Source: Epiperipatus broadwayi
Lineage: Eukaryota > Onychophora > Udeonychophora > Euonychophora > Peripatidae
NCBI GenBank assembly: GCA_028023455.1
Contig: JAQFVV010000255.1
Coordinates: 62,001-126,000 of the forward strand
Length of the DNA: 64,000 nucleotides
Direction of reading: 5' to 3'
Made by a program: the position numbers and the translations under genes. The notes under the pieces are model-generated. The model worked only from the letters and a program-made list of their open reading frames with translations, was not told the origin of the DNA and did not search any database. Below, piece after piece: positions 12,685 to 23,151 of this stretch. The number at the start of each line of letters is the position of its first letter. Position 1 is the first letter of the stretch.

Positions 12685-12698
12685 TGATGATGATGATG

Positions 12699-12710
12699 AT
12701 ATATATGCTG
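12699..12710. repeat. 12-bp target site duplication, right
   Basis: Exact partner of 9397-9408. Confidence 0.85.
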
Positions 12711-12781
12711 TAATTAATGTCTAATGCTTAAATAACCAGAAATATGGCTTCAGTGAAAAAAAAAAAAATTAAATGCTATTC

Positions 12782-13110
12782 GGTTTAGATAATCATTTGT
12801 CTTTTATTATATCTTTATTTATATGTATTTAAAAAGAATGGGGAAGTATGGAGATGTTTATTATATCTATAAAGATATTACCTACGGGACAGAGAAAGAT
12901 GAATAACTCCGTGTGTGTAAATTTTAAAAAAAAATCAGATATATTAATCTTTAACTGAGGTTTAAAATTTATATCTGTGCTAGAGATAATTTCTAGTTTC
13001 GAAAATGATTAGTAATAATCATTAGTGTATTTATCTGAAATGGATGGCGTCAAAGTTGTGAGTGGAGGAAGTTTGACAATGGTAAATGAAAATGTAACAA
13101 TTTAGAAAAT
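12782..13110 (+). mobile_element. Family A2 repeat fragment
   Basis: Matches 30268-30540 and 30641-30720 over its length (GAATGGGGAAGT, ACTCCGTGTGTG, TTAATCTTTAACTGAG, GGTAAATGAAAATGTAAC). It begins just past where the ribozyme sits in the 30.6-kb copy, so the ribozyme itself is missing here. No coding capacity. Confidence 0.7.
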
Positions 13111-13439
13111 CACATGAACTTCTTGGGAAAATCCAATACAGAAAGAAATTTATGCCAAAATAATTTAATTTTTTCCAAATGTTTTTATTGCTATAGTATA
13201 TTTTGAAAGTGAAAATTGGAAAGACTAAAATTTAAATCATAATATATGTTATATTTGAAAATGATAATGATACATTTGCTACTAAACCTGATGATCTGAA
13301 ATCAGGAATTTTTAAATTAAATGTATTAGTTAAATGATTATCTGCTTGAGAGGTTATATTATATTTGAGCACTAGAAGTGATTGATTGAGCTTCAGCCTG
13401 AGTCTATACCTATTAAAGCCACTTCTTTATCTTTGCTCA
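13111..13439. other. No gene seen; small hairpin
   Basis: AT-rich spacer. TATTTGAGCA near 13363 and its reverse complement near 13433 could form a hairpin bordering the LINE tail. Confidence 0.4.
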
Positions 13440-14550
13440 AATACTCAATCAATCAATCAATAGTATTCTGGCCAATAGACAGGTCCAGAGAATAGTCACA
13501 ACATCAATTGATCCATTCTTCCATTCTATTCTCTTCCTTGCCCATTTCTTCGATTCCACATGAGTCTTCCCATCTCTTATATCATCCAATAATGTCAATC
13601 TCTTCCATCCTTTCTTTTTATTTCAACTCAACATTTCCTCCAAAACAACTTTCATTAAACCATAATCTCTTCTCAATATATGTCTAATCCAGTTTCTCTT
13701 TCTCTCTCTGATATTCTCAATCAATCTTCTTTTTTCATTTACTCTTTTCAAAACTTCTTCATTTGTTATTTTACTCATCCAACTGATTTTTTTCCATTTT
13801 TCTCCATGTCCACATCTCAAAAGCTTTTAATCATTTCTTAATTCTATTACTCAATGTCCATGTCTCACAACCATACATTAATACAATCCACACATAACAT
13901 TTAATTAATCTTTCCTTAATTCTCTTTCCAAAGGTTCACAAAAATCTTCTTTCTCTTCATAAATTCCCCCTTTGCCAATGCTATTCATCTTTTAACTTCA
14001 TCTTCACTTCTTCCATCCTCATTCAACCAACTACTCAAATATCTAAATCCCTTCACCTGTTGAATCATGTCATCACAGATTTCAATTTGCAGTCTTTTTG
14101 CATCTCTCCCTATCCATAAACACTTAGTCATTTCGATATTAATTTTCATTCCAAATGCCATATATCCTTCCAATTTATTCAACATATTCTGAAGACCCTT
14201 TTTCTCCTCAGCAATAAGAGCCATGTCATCTGCAAATCTTATACACTTTATTACTCCCCTCTAACATTTGCCCCTCCTCAGTCCAAATCATTATTTAGCT
14301 CATCTTCTAAATAAATATTAAACAGAAGAGGTGACATACTATACCCTTGCCTAACTCCATTTTCTATATTCACTTCATCAGTCTCATTACTCCCAAATCT
14401 AACTCTTATTCTTTGGCCATTATATATAGTCCAAATTAATTGTCTTTCTTTTCGAAATACTTCTTTATCTCTTAAGATGGACATCAGTTTATTCCAGACT
14501 ACTCTATCAAATGCCTTTTCTAAATCCACAAAACATATACCAATTCACCA
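13440..14550 (-). mobile_element. Second LINE family, 5'-truncated, minus strand
   Basis: A 5'-truncated element covering the RT palm to the C-terminus, ending in a (TTGA)n simple-repeat tail near 13440-13460. Its protein motifs differ from the RTE-like copies (for example VRQGYSMSPLLFNIYLE and FRYLSSWLNEDGR), so it is a distinct lineage. Truncation at the RT domain is the usual result of incomplete target-primed reverse transcription. No clear target duplication was found. Confidence 0.8.
13623..14550 (-). pseudogene. LINE reverse transcriptase, palm/thumb to C-terminus
   Basis: Three minus-strand pieces in order. 14550-14278: FVDLEKAFDRVVW with the first catalytic Asp, then GVRQGYSMSPLLF. 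14236-13985: RFADDMALIAEE with an intact FADD box (14236-14225), then GMKINIEMTKC and GFRYLSSWLNEDGR. 13900-13623: LMYGCETWTLSNR, ERKRNWIRHILRRDYG. One stop and one frameshift separate the first two pieces; further breaks separate the last two. Catalytic residues are kept, so decay is recent, but the N-terminal RT fingers and the endonuclease are missing. The product would have been an RNA-directed DNA polymerase for target-primed insertion. Confidence 0.82.
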
Positions 14551-14879
14551 ATACATTCACATTACATGTTGATCCACCTTTCTATTTCTTATTATTTTGT
14601 GATGCTTTCTTTAAAATGTTTCTGCAGAAAACATACCATAAATAATTGTAGTCTTTCAATGTATTCTATTTTCTGTCATATCTTCTCAATAGAAACAATC
14701 AACATTACATTTCTTTGTAATAACTTTGGATAATTCTTATAAGTATGGAAACCATTCTCAAGTTCACCATAATAAAGAAAGGTCTTACATTGTTCTTTCA
14801 TTTTATTTATTCATCAAATTGAAAATATTGGTTGGTTTTATGATCTTGCTATTGTATTTTTAAAATTTTGCAGAACATT

Positions 14880-15130
14880 CTTTAAAAAAAACTTCTATAT
14901 TCTAATGTTTTATATTAGGTTGGTACAGTGTCTAAGTCTCACTTCCATACAGTGAATTAAACAAAATGACAACTCTATATATAGCTAACTCAATTCCAGT
15001 TGTTATTTCTTTGTGATGAAATACTTTACCTTTTAAATGGTCGAAATTAGCAACGGATCATTGGAGACTGTGTTGTAGCTTAACATCTAATTCCAATTTC
15101 TACGTATAAAATCAATATATTTAAATTGAT
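14880..15130 (-). pseudogene. Short LINE pol C-terminal fragment
   Basis: Minus-strand reading gives HHKEITTGIELAIYRVVIL followed by SLYGSET, the region after the RT thumb in jockey/CR1/RTE-type polyproteins (consensus [11 protein letters not shown]). Several stops. It is not continuous with the LINE at 13.4-14.5 kb, which has its own copy of this motif, so it comes from another insertion. Confidence 0.5.
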
Positions 15131-16671
15131 CTATATTCTCAAGTTGTATACTATATAGATAAGTATATATAATTTAAATGGTCCATTTACATTTTTTATA
15201 AAAAGTAACTTGGAATAATTCCATTATTTTTTTTTTAATAAAATTAATTCTCTTAAAGTGTTATAATTACATGATGTTTAGCCAAGTTAATTCTGGCAGT
15301 GTTCAAATAAATCGTTCAAAATAAGATCACTGTATTCCATTTATTTTCATTAATCCTACTTTTTGGCAGGCATATATCAAATTTGAGCCAGTTCATTAGT
15401 TAACTGTAAATCAGGTGACATTTAACAAGCTAAATCTTTATATATCTATATATGGATATTAAAAATAAAAAAAACAAAAATGTACAAATAGATTATGGAC
15501 ATTAAAAAAGATTTACTGCTTTGATTTGTACTAAAAGGAATAAAATTGTTATAAAAAATAAAAGACATTTTAAAAGTCTAATGAGGTGTCTTTGTTATAA
15601 ATTGTTACAACTAAAATGAATTTTTTGGATAAAGTATTATTTTGTAATCCAGATACAGTATTTAATTTTTTTTTATAAAAAGCAATTTTTTAAAATAATA
15701 TTCACTTCCTTTTTCCAGGTGTTTATAAATTTATTTATAAATTAGAACAATACAAATAATTCTATTTTATGAAAGAATATGTGTGCAGTACTTACTATAC
15801 GTAAATAAGTAATGAAATGTATAAAAAAGCACCTATTTAAACAAATATCTAGAACGGTCTGCTGACAAACCCCATTATTATACACTTTTAAAAATGATGT
15901 CAGACCTTAAAAATAAAAAATCTTCATATGGAATTTGAAGACCCATTTGCCAGTCTCGCTTTAAAATATACAAAGAAAATGACCAAACCATGTATAGATA
16001 AGTGTACGAACAATCTTTAATGTTAATACCAAATACAAATAGTTTTTTAAGTATATTTAACTTAAGTGCTGTTTCAATAAATGTAACACACGACATCAAG
16101 TATAATGTTATATGTTAGAATTTACTACTTCCTTTTCAATTTAAAGGACTTTTATGTATAAGTACATCTAAATAAACATTATTTAATATGCAATGATTAA
16201 ATATCATTAAGCAAATGTTCAGAACATCCAACTCTTGTGTGTTTGGGTAGTAGTACAGTAGTGATCTTGAAAGTTAAATGTTCATTATCACAAATCATTT
16301 CTGTCACCTTGAGTTTCTACATGTCATGGGGCATCCTGAATGACAATCCTTTTGATTACATTTCCCTGCAAGGTTTAGAGCAATAATAGCATAATCAACA
16401 ATTTAAATGCTACAAATTGCAACTCTACCACGTTACTTTCATTATTGAACATTATGATACTTTTCAAGTGACATAGAACAGCCAGCATCATATGATATGA
16501 ATAAAGATTAAAAATTATAAATATAGATAAATTTTATCATCATTATTGAATTGATAGTGACTGACTCTGATATGTCACTGGTGAATTCCAATCAATGCAA
16601 AGACTTTTTGTTATTATTTAAAAATACTTCATTATATATATATTAATATATAACAAACTAACCAAAGGAAA
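15131..16671. other. No gene seen
   Basis: AT-rich spacer. The stretch at 16300-16450 resembles sequence near 25.56 kb and the reverse of 51.69 kb over a short block (GAGCAATAATAG), so a low-copy old repeat may be present. Confidence 0.4.
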
Positions 16672-16708
16672 TACATATAAAAACAAAAAAAGACTTATAA
16701 ATCCAATA

Positions 16709-16748
16709 AATAATATTATATTTCAACCAGAGGACTGGTTTTCATCAG
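16709..16748 (-). ncRNA. Hammerhead-like motif at the left palindrome end
   Basis: Minus strand: CTGATGA (16748-16742), A, then a perfect six-pair stem II AACCAG/CTGGTT with loop TCCT, directly followed by GAAA (16724-16721). Stem III could be ATA-TAA-TAT. I cannot find a convincing stem I, and there is one extra A between core and stem II. The core is that of PLE-end ribozymes, but function is uncertain. Confidence 0.5.
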
Positions 16749-17237
16749 TAAGAAAAAAAATACACAGTAAAATGGCGGATAATCAAAAATTACAGATTTG
16801 GTAAAAGATTAAAAATTTAACAAAACCCCCCTGATTGGTCACAAACTCTAACACAGAATATCTACCCAATCAATGACAAAATTCAAACAAAAAAACTATA
16901 TTCCCTCCTAATCAAGCTTAAATTCTATTTAAATTAAAATAAATATAAAAATAAAAAATCCAAAATTAAAATATACACATGTGCATACATACAAAAATTA
17001 GACCATGCTCACATACAAAAAATAGCTGTGCTCACATTAATGTTCATTAAAAACTAAAATACTTATACATTTTAATCAAAAATTATAGTTAGTGCAAAGT
17101 ACAATAATTTTATAATAACTAATTATTTATCTATATACCAATTAAACACAGATATTAAACATCCATATAACCAATCTTTACATAAAAAACCTCATATAAG
17201 AAAATTTTCACATAAAAAACTCACATATAGAAATCAT

Positions 17238-17711
17238 TTAGGAGACCAGGTAACCCAGAGATGTAATAGTTCCAGTGTTTAAATTCAATCCATGTGGTTC
17301 TAAGGTCTTGAATTTAAAAAGAAAAAAACTCTCCTTTTGTTTCCTCTCCCTTGTAGAAGAAAAACCTTCCTGAAGAATCACTACTTTTAAATCATCAATT
17401 GAATGATTCGGTAAGTTAAAATATTTTGAAACCAGTCTATCTTTATTCTTATGTAAAATGTCAAATCTATGATTAGTCATTCTGACATGTAAACTATTTG
17501 CTGACTCACCTATATACTGGTTTAAACATCTACTACACTCTATCAAATATATCAAATTAACACTTTTACATGTAACATAATTAGGAATATACCATTTAAA
17601 ATTACGATTCTTAGTACTAAAGACCACTTCTACAAGGGAGAGGAAACCAAAGGAGAGTTTTTTTATTTTTAAATTCAAGACCTTAGAACCACATGGATTG
17701 AATTTAACCAC
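17238..17711 (-). pseudogene. Penelope-like GIY-YIG endonuclease domain
   Basis: A 157-codon minus-strand frame. Residues 48-62 hold the Cys cluster and the GIY half (C48, YLIEC 55-59, C62), YIGES at 66-70 is the YIG half, then R77, H81, H103 and the candidate catalytic E127 in KQKESFFLFKFK. The frame ends EPHGLNLNTG and a short tail, the usual C-terminus. Such nucleases cut target DNA for PLE reverse transcription in the nucleus. Residues 1 to about 28 come from the inverted right arm (antisense of the 3' end) and are not native; the true upstream RT is missing. The nuclease motifs are intact, which suggests recent activity of the parent element. Confidence 0.85.
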
Positions 17712-18063
17712 TAGAACTATTACATCTCTGGGTTACCTGGTCTCCTAAATGATTTCTATATGTGAGTTTTTTATGTGAAAATTTTCTTATATGAGGTTTT
17801 TTATGTAAAGATTGGTTATATGGATGTTTAATATCTGTGTTTAATTGGTATATAGATAAATAATTAGTTATTATAAATTATTGTACTTTGCACTAACAAT
17901 AATTTTTGATTAAAATGTATAAGTATTTTAGTTTTTAATGAATATTAATGTGAGCACAGCTATTTTTTGTATGTGAGCATGGTCTAATTTTTGTATGTAT
18001 GCACATATGTATATTTTAATTTTTAATTTTGGATTTTTTATTTTTATATTTATTTTAATTTAA

Positions 18064-18810
18064 CCTTTTAACCGCTATTTATAATATTGGTTGTATGAGG
18101 TAAAAATCAAATATTTTAATTGGCCAACTCACAAACTGAAGACAAAGCCTATTGTTAAAATATATTCGCCTATAATATTAAATTCAACTCAGATACGTTT
18201 ATAAAAAGTATATTACTAATTTTTCAGGTTATGAAGAGAACGAAAGTTCTTTCAAAAATAAATTGCTATTTATTTATTCTAAAATATTCAATTTCGGCAA
18301 CATAAAAGCTGTAATATAAACAAAAAGGTTGACTTTTACATTATAGAAAAGTAAATATTTCTTTTAAATATTTCTTTAATATTTTTACTAAAATCTTCAA
18401 TATTTTTCGAAAATAATTTTGTTTTTTTATTATTCTCTCTGAAAATAATTTGTAATTTCCATAAATATAATTTTATAATAATTTATATCATGTTTGAAAT
18501 GAAAATCTCAGCATTTTTCTTTATTTTCTTTGATCAGGCAGTTTCTTTGTTCTTTCCAGCCAATCAGAATGTCTTTTTCAGCTGAGAGCATGCTAAGAAC
18601 CAATCAAAACTCATGTTCTTTCTTTGTTTAGGTTTAAATGCGTTTTTTTTTTATTTTTTACTTGTAAAATAAATCGGAAGAGGTCACCATCTTACAGAAC
18701 TTTTAAAAATCTATTCAATACCTGTAAAACGAATATTTTAGCATAAGAACTGGCAGAGTTAGAGTGACATCAGATGTCTACGAGGAGCTTCATAAGAAAC
18801 AGTCTTTTGG
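18064..18810. mobile_element. 747-bp insertion flanked by TTAA (piggyBac-like MITE candidate)
   Basis: Present only in the right arm of the palindrome. TTAA occurs at 18060-18063 and at 18811-18814, while the left arm shows the empty site with a single TTAA (around 16929-16932). One end begins CCTTTTAACCGC, like many piggyBac termini; the other end, read inward, begins CCAAAAGAC, so the inverted repeats are poor beyond CC. It has no transposase. Two CCAAT-type boxes (GCCAATCAG, ACCAATCAA) lie near 18560-18605. TTAA duplication strongly suggests piggyBac mobilisation. Confidence 0.65.
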
Positions 18811-19001
18811 TTAAATAGAATTTAAGCTTGATTAGGAGGGAATGTAGTTTTTTTTCTTTTTTTGTTTGAATTTTGTCCTTGATTGGGTAGATATTCTGTA
18901 TTAGATTTTGTGACCAATCAGGGGGGTTTTATTAAAATTTTTAATCTTTTACCAAATCTGTAATTTTTGATTATCGCCATTTTACTGTGTATTTTTTCTT
19001 T

Positions 19002-19042
19002 CTGATGAAAACCAGTCCTCTGGTTGAAATATAATATCATTT
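19002..19042 (+). ncRNA. Hammerhead-like motif at the right palindrome end
   Basis: CTGATGA (19002-19008), A, six-pair stem II AACCAG/CTGGTT with loop TCCT, GAAA (19026-19029), then ATA-TAA-TAT as a possible stem III followed by C. Same motif as the left arm, inverted, so both outer ends of the palindrome carry it. Stem I is not evident. Confidence 0.5.
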
Positions 19043-19158
19043 ATTGGATTTATAAGTCTTTTTTTATTTATATATATATAAAACAAATAAAACGTCTGTT
19101 AATTAAAAACTATTGTAATAACAATAAAAATAATAAATATAATGGTAACTAAATATTA

Positions 19159-19271
19159 TATACAGTCTTTCAATCTGCAGAAGTGCTTTTGGTTAATTTC
19201 CTTATCCTCCAGCAGTTGAAGAGGGTTAACTAATTAACCAAAAGTACTTCTGCAGATTGAAAGTCTGTATA
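19159..19271. repeat. Long hairpin with 40-bp arms and internal TTAACC ends
   Basis: TATACAGTCTTTCAATCTGC at 19159 pairs with GCAGATTGAAAGTCTGTATA ending at 19271; the arms continue through CTTTTGGTTAATT and its complement with one or two mismatches. The loop is about 33 bp. GGTTAA/TTAACC at the inner ends recalls the TTAA-flanked insertion just upstream, so it may be a minimal MITE. Confidence 0.7.
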
Positions 19272-21279
19272 AAATACTGATCAATTAAGATATATATTTT
19301 ATTATTTTTACAGTTAAAATAATAAAATAATGATAGAAATTCAAATTCTATAGGGATTTTTTTCTATTATTTTTTAATTGTTTGAACTTTTAAGATGTTT
19401 ATTGATAGCATTTAACTTTTGATGTTCTCACAATTTGTTTGTTTGCATTTAACACCATATATTAACTATCAGTGTCAAATTTTAGAATAAAATTAATCAT
19501 CCAATGACAGACAGAAAGCATCACAAAATATACAAATAATGCAACATCCAAATCTTACAATATGTGCTTTATAAAGATTCAAACTATTTCTACCAAATCT
19601 CACAATGAATGTGTTATGTGTGCTTTAATTATCAATTTAATTTATTTAATTCAATTAATTACCTTTATTTTCCAAAGCCTTTCATTTCTAATTATTACAA
19701 TATTTGTCTTATCAAACATAAAGCAATTATTCCTATATCGCATGTCAGATATATTTATTTTTTCAATGATATATTTTTATAAATAATAGTATTAGAATGC
19801 ATGAAACTTAAACTTAACACTCTTTGATTTTCATGCCATCTATAAACAAATAACTTTAAATTAAAAACAATAAACAACCCAATATAATTAAATTGAGATG
19901 TGATTCCTTAGCATCTGTGATGAAAAACTTTACTAGTGTTTTAATAGGTTTTGTCATTGTGCTTGTTAGATGGGAAAAGACTTGAATACAAAGAAAGCTA
20001 TGAGTCATTTATGCTGTTAGAACATGTTTAGTATTTTAATTGTAGCTATATCTTCTGAATAATAGCATTTATTTGTGAAGAACTTACTAATTATAATAAT
20101 TTCAAGAGATTTTTAAATTTTTGTTGAAAAAGAAATTGCTGTGTATTTGTTCAGTGTTGCTTTTTGATGATCTGAGAAAATAAATTTAATCATAATTTTG
20201 TTTATACATCTTATTCGTGTTTTGTAAAATTTTTAAATATTTATTTTTTAATAAGTATTTGATGTACATTTAGATTTTATTTGAATATGTTAATGTTTAA
20301 TAGGAAATTAGTTGACTGAAAATTTATTGATATTAAATTGAAACTTCCTATTGTTAGTACCTTTTATTTGAAATTGTCTACTATTAATAACTTTCTTATT
20401 TTGTTATTTTTGTAAGTTAAAGTTGATTTTTATATATTTAAAGAATATTATTGTTATTTGAACTTGTGTTTTATCTTAAATTGCCTTAAGTATACAGATT
20501 TAATGGATATTTTTTTTATTAAAATAATTTTTTAAAAATATTTATTTCTGATTATTATTCCTTTTTTATTTGCAAAATTAATATTTTGTTTTTCTGATTA
20601 CTTTCTTTTTTTTTGAACTTACATTTTTAACATTTTTTTAAAAATATAAATATACAATGGAAATAAGGTTTTCTTTATTAAAAAATAAACAGAAAGTAAA
20701 CAATGTTCCATAGCAATGACAAGAAATTATTACTTAAAGAGTTGAACTGTATTCTTAACCTTTCATTACAGGGATTTTTAGTGTAAATAAAATATTTAAC
20801 AAAGTAAAATAATTTTTAGATTATTTATTATTAAAAACATCATTAGAAATAAGAAAAATATTAAAACAATGAAATAATTTTAAAATTAAAAAAAAAATTA
20901 TCTTTATGCTTTAATAATATAATCTAAAGAATTCTCACTATAATACTTAAAAAAGAAATTGTTAGATGTCTAATATCATAGACTAACACTGCATACTAAT
21001 TTCCAAAATATTTGTTTTTACATATTCATTAGATCTTTAGCAATAAATATATAGCATAATAATTTTAGCCATAAATCAGAAAAATATAGTTATAAAAATA
21101 AAATGAGAACATCTGGAAATAAATGATTTTGAAGCTGAAGAGCAATAAAATTATCAAATACATAAATACGGAATGCCTTTTTAAAAATTAGGCTAAAATA
21201 AAAAATAAACAGAGTGGTGGGTAATTTCATATTAAGATGTTCAGGATTGTAATATCATATAGCAGGTGAAACTTACTAA
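19272..21279. other. No gene seen
   Basis: Very AT-rich with many poly-A/T runs. The 74-codon frame at 19562-19786 has no recognisable motif and looks like chance in low-complexity DNA. Confidence 0.5.
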
Positions 21280-21960
21280 TATAGATTAGTGTAGAGAATT
21301 TAAACACTGACTTGCCAGCTCTCCTCGGTCATCCATTTCATCCCATACAACTAGTTCACATGTACATGGTCATGTGAACCAGTTCTATGGATACAGGGGA
21401 TGACTGAGGGCAGTTTGAAAGTCTGTATTCAAATTCCTATATTAATTTTAAACTCCAGGTATATAAAATATACTTGTATTTAAAATATTACAAATTCAGC
21501 CTGTAGCCTACCCCTCCCTCTTCTGTGTATTTAAATTGACAAGGTCCTATACATGAGCAGTCAAAGTGACTTAAAGTCAACATGGACACAACAATGATAT
21601 TGGCATTAACAAGGGATTTGGGTGTTCTATCATCAGATTTTCAATGATATGGATGGCTGAAGAGGTGGAAGGTGGAATAGATTAAATTTTGTTCATTAAA
21701 ATGTGAAGATTTTCCATCTTAAAATAAATGGAGTACCAATTATATACATGTGTGGGAGATGGTGATCTGGACCAACTGATGAGTGCTGGTTTAGCATAAA
21801 ATATGTATATTGGAGATCAATTATCTTTTTACATGTATGTGTTCATGTAAACTGGTGATATGAATGGATGGCTGAGGATAGCTTGAAAATCTTTGTTCCA
21901 AATCCCATGTATTACATCTAAATCCCAGGTATGTAAATATACCTGTATTTAAAATAATAT
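21280..21960 (+). mobile_element. Family A repeat, tandem partial dimer (~474-bp period)
   Basis: The block GGATGACTGAGGGCAG at 21398 recurs as GGATGGCTGAGGATAG at 21872, giving a 474-bp period. Between them lie TTAAAGTCAACATGGACAC, ATCATCAGATTTTCAATG and the hammerhead remnant at 21772-21812. The unit matches 28.99-29.46 kb. Head-to-tail copies of a ribozyme-bearing unit are the hallmark of rolling or dimeric RNA templates. There is no coding potential. Confidence 0.75.
21772..21812 (+). ncRNA. Hammerhead remnant of family A
   Basis: CCAA, CTGATGA (21776-21782), stem II GTGCT/AGCAT, then AAAA in place of GAAA, stem III in ATATGTAT, and TTGG closing stem I with CCAA. The G-to-A change in the GAAA box predicts inactivity. 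Confidence 0.65.
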
Positions 21961-22631
21961 AGGATTAACAAAAAACGAATAATAGATAATAGTGACCATG
22001 TTAAAAATTTTATACTTTAGGCTACCAGAGAATGAACATAGTTAGCAAAGTGCTTCCGAAAACTAATTACATTCAATTAACAGATTTTTACTGTATAATA
22101 CTATGCATATATTTTTAATCCTTAGGAAGTAGTTTTTTTTTTTTAATTGTTAAATTAAAATAAGAAGTTTACTATTTGATTTAATTTTCCGATAGTGGTT
22201 TTATTTTGTAACTGCAGAAATAAATAATATTTAATGAAAAATTATAAAATCTTTATTATTATTTTTTGCCTAACTTAATTTGTATTCATGATAAATTTTT
22301 TTAAAAAAATGAAATTTTATGCCATTTAACATTAGCCTTCACATGGTACACCCTTCAAGTAGCATGCATTAATATGTGAAGTCAATTGTTTCCATCTGAA
22401 AACTAGATTACGAAAGTATACAATAAAGCTATTAATATGAACTCCAGCACCATCGTAGGACTACAAATATAAGAGTTTTAGTTTTTTAAAATCAATAATA
22501 ACTGCTTGAGGTTAGCAATCATCGAATATCTCAGTTGCTAGTGTACTTTATTCAAAGTAAGATCGAAAATGTATTGAAATAAAAAATAGAGATCCCTTCA
22601 AATTAATTGATCAGCACAATATTGATATGGC
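21961..22631. other. No gene seen
   Basis: AT-rich spacer without recognisable coding or repeat content. Confidence 0.4.
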
Positions 22632-22643
22632 ACTTAATCATTA

Positions 22644-23139
22644 AGCCAATAAACATCACATGACCACCACCTCTTATGCTTGGGTACAACTGTTGTTAAA
22701 CAGGCAAACTCACTATATGTATTGCCACACACAGCAAGCTAGAGTAATCAATGGATGCCAGAAGGCTCCTCACTGATGAAGGCCACAAGCCAGAAACTAG
22801 TCTGGGGATATTAGATAAGTAGGCACTAAATGGGGATTTTTTTTGATATGGTACTTAATCATTAAGCCAATAAACATCACATGACCACCACCTCTTATGC
22901 TTGTGTATAACTGTTGTTAAAACAGGTAAAACTCACTATATGTATTGCCACACACAGCAAGCTAGAGTAATCAATGGATGCCAGAAGGCTTCTCACTGGC
23001 AAAGGCCACAAGCCAGAAACTAGTCTGGGGATATTGGATGAGTAGGCACTAGATGGGGATTTTATGCACAAGCCTTCTGGCATCCATTTATTACTCTAGC
23101 TTGCTGTGTGTGGCAATACGTATAGTGAGTTTTGCCTGT
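22644..23139 (+). mobile_element. Family B repeat, duplicated unit, 12-bp target duplication
   Basis: Flanked by ACTTAATCATTA at 22632-22643 and 23140-23151. Two partial units follow each other with a 223-bp offset, and the junction at about 22845-22864 repeats the left genomic flank as well (TTGATATGG and the target word). The doubling therefore includes host sequence and looks like a segmental duplication or a second insertion, not an RNA dimer. The second half ends with the forward arm. Two ribozyme copies are present, the first intact. Confidence 0.8.
22766..22808 (+). ncRNA. Hammerhead ribozyme, family B, all elements intact
   Basis: Stem I CTCCTCA (22766-22772) pairs with TGGGGA (22803-22808) allowing one G-U. 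Core CTGATGA at 22773-22779; A; stem II GGC-CACAA-GCC; A; GAAA at 22793-22796. Stem III is the palindrome ACTAGT (22796-22801), then C at 22802 as the cleavage position. Because stem III is self-complementary without a loop, two RNA copies would pair with each other, as in known dimeric hammerheads. Predicted active as a dimer or multimer. The downstream copy at 22989-23031 has CTGGCAA and is dead. Confidence 0.85.
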
Positions 23140-23151
23140 ACTTAATCATTA

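Larger units (their letters stand above)
9409..12698 (+). mobile_element. Full-length RTE-like non-LTR retrotransposon (~3.3 kb)
   Basis: A complete insertion: 5' UTR (9409 to about 9860, shared with the second copy at 28.6-29.0 kb), an apurinic-type endonuclease, a reverse transcriptase, and a 3' (TGA/GAT)n tail. It is bounded by the 12-bp duplication ATATATATGCTG. Length, domain order and microsatellite tail match the RTE clade. The copy landed in an (AT)n run next to a family A repeat. It is only lightly damaged: one frameshift, one stop and at least two altered RT motif residues. At least five more fragments of the same family occur in the window, so it has been a prolific lineage here. 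Confidence 0.92.
16672..19075. mobile_element. Palindromic Penelope-like element: two inverted 3' ends around a GIY-YIG frame
   Basis: The left arm (16672-17359) and right arm (17627-19075, minus an insertion) are near-identical reverse complements of about 690 bp with a 267-bp loop (17360-17626). Each arm carries the 3' UTR of a PLE and ends outward with a hammerhead-like motif. The left arm plus loop give the natural 3' end of the nuclease gene; the right arm is an inverted copy of the same 3' end stuck onto the middle of the domain. PLEs are known for inverted and tandem terminal repeats, so this may be a native insertion intermediate or a later inverted duplication. The right arm holds a 747-bp TTAA-flanked insertion absent from the left arm. 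Confidence 0.85.

Noticed and set aside
18530-18640. Host promoter with CCAAT boxes
   Set aside because: It lies wholly inside the TTAA-flanked insertion and no gene follows.
21630-21650. CATCATCAG words in family A read as a second minus-strand ribozyme
   Set aside because: CTGATGA is present on the minus strand but no stem II or GAAA follows.
22895-23083. 62-codon minus frame, with similar frames at 31847-32095, 50518-50733 and 56872-57075
   Set aside because: The recurring peptide (for example SNIPRLVSGLW) is just the translated family B arm and ribozyme; it occurs in either orientation and is broken in most copies.
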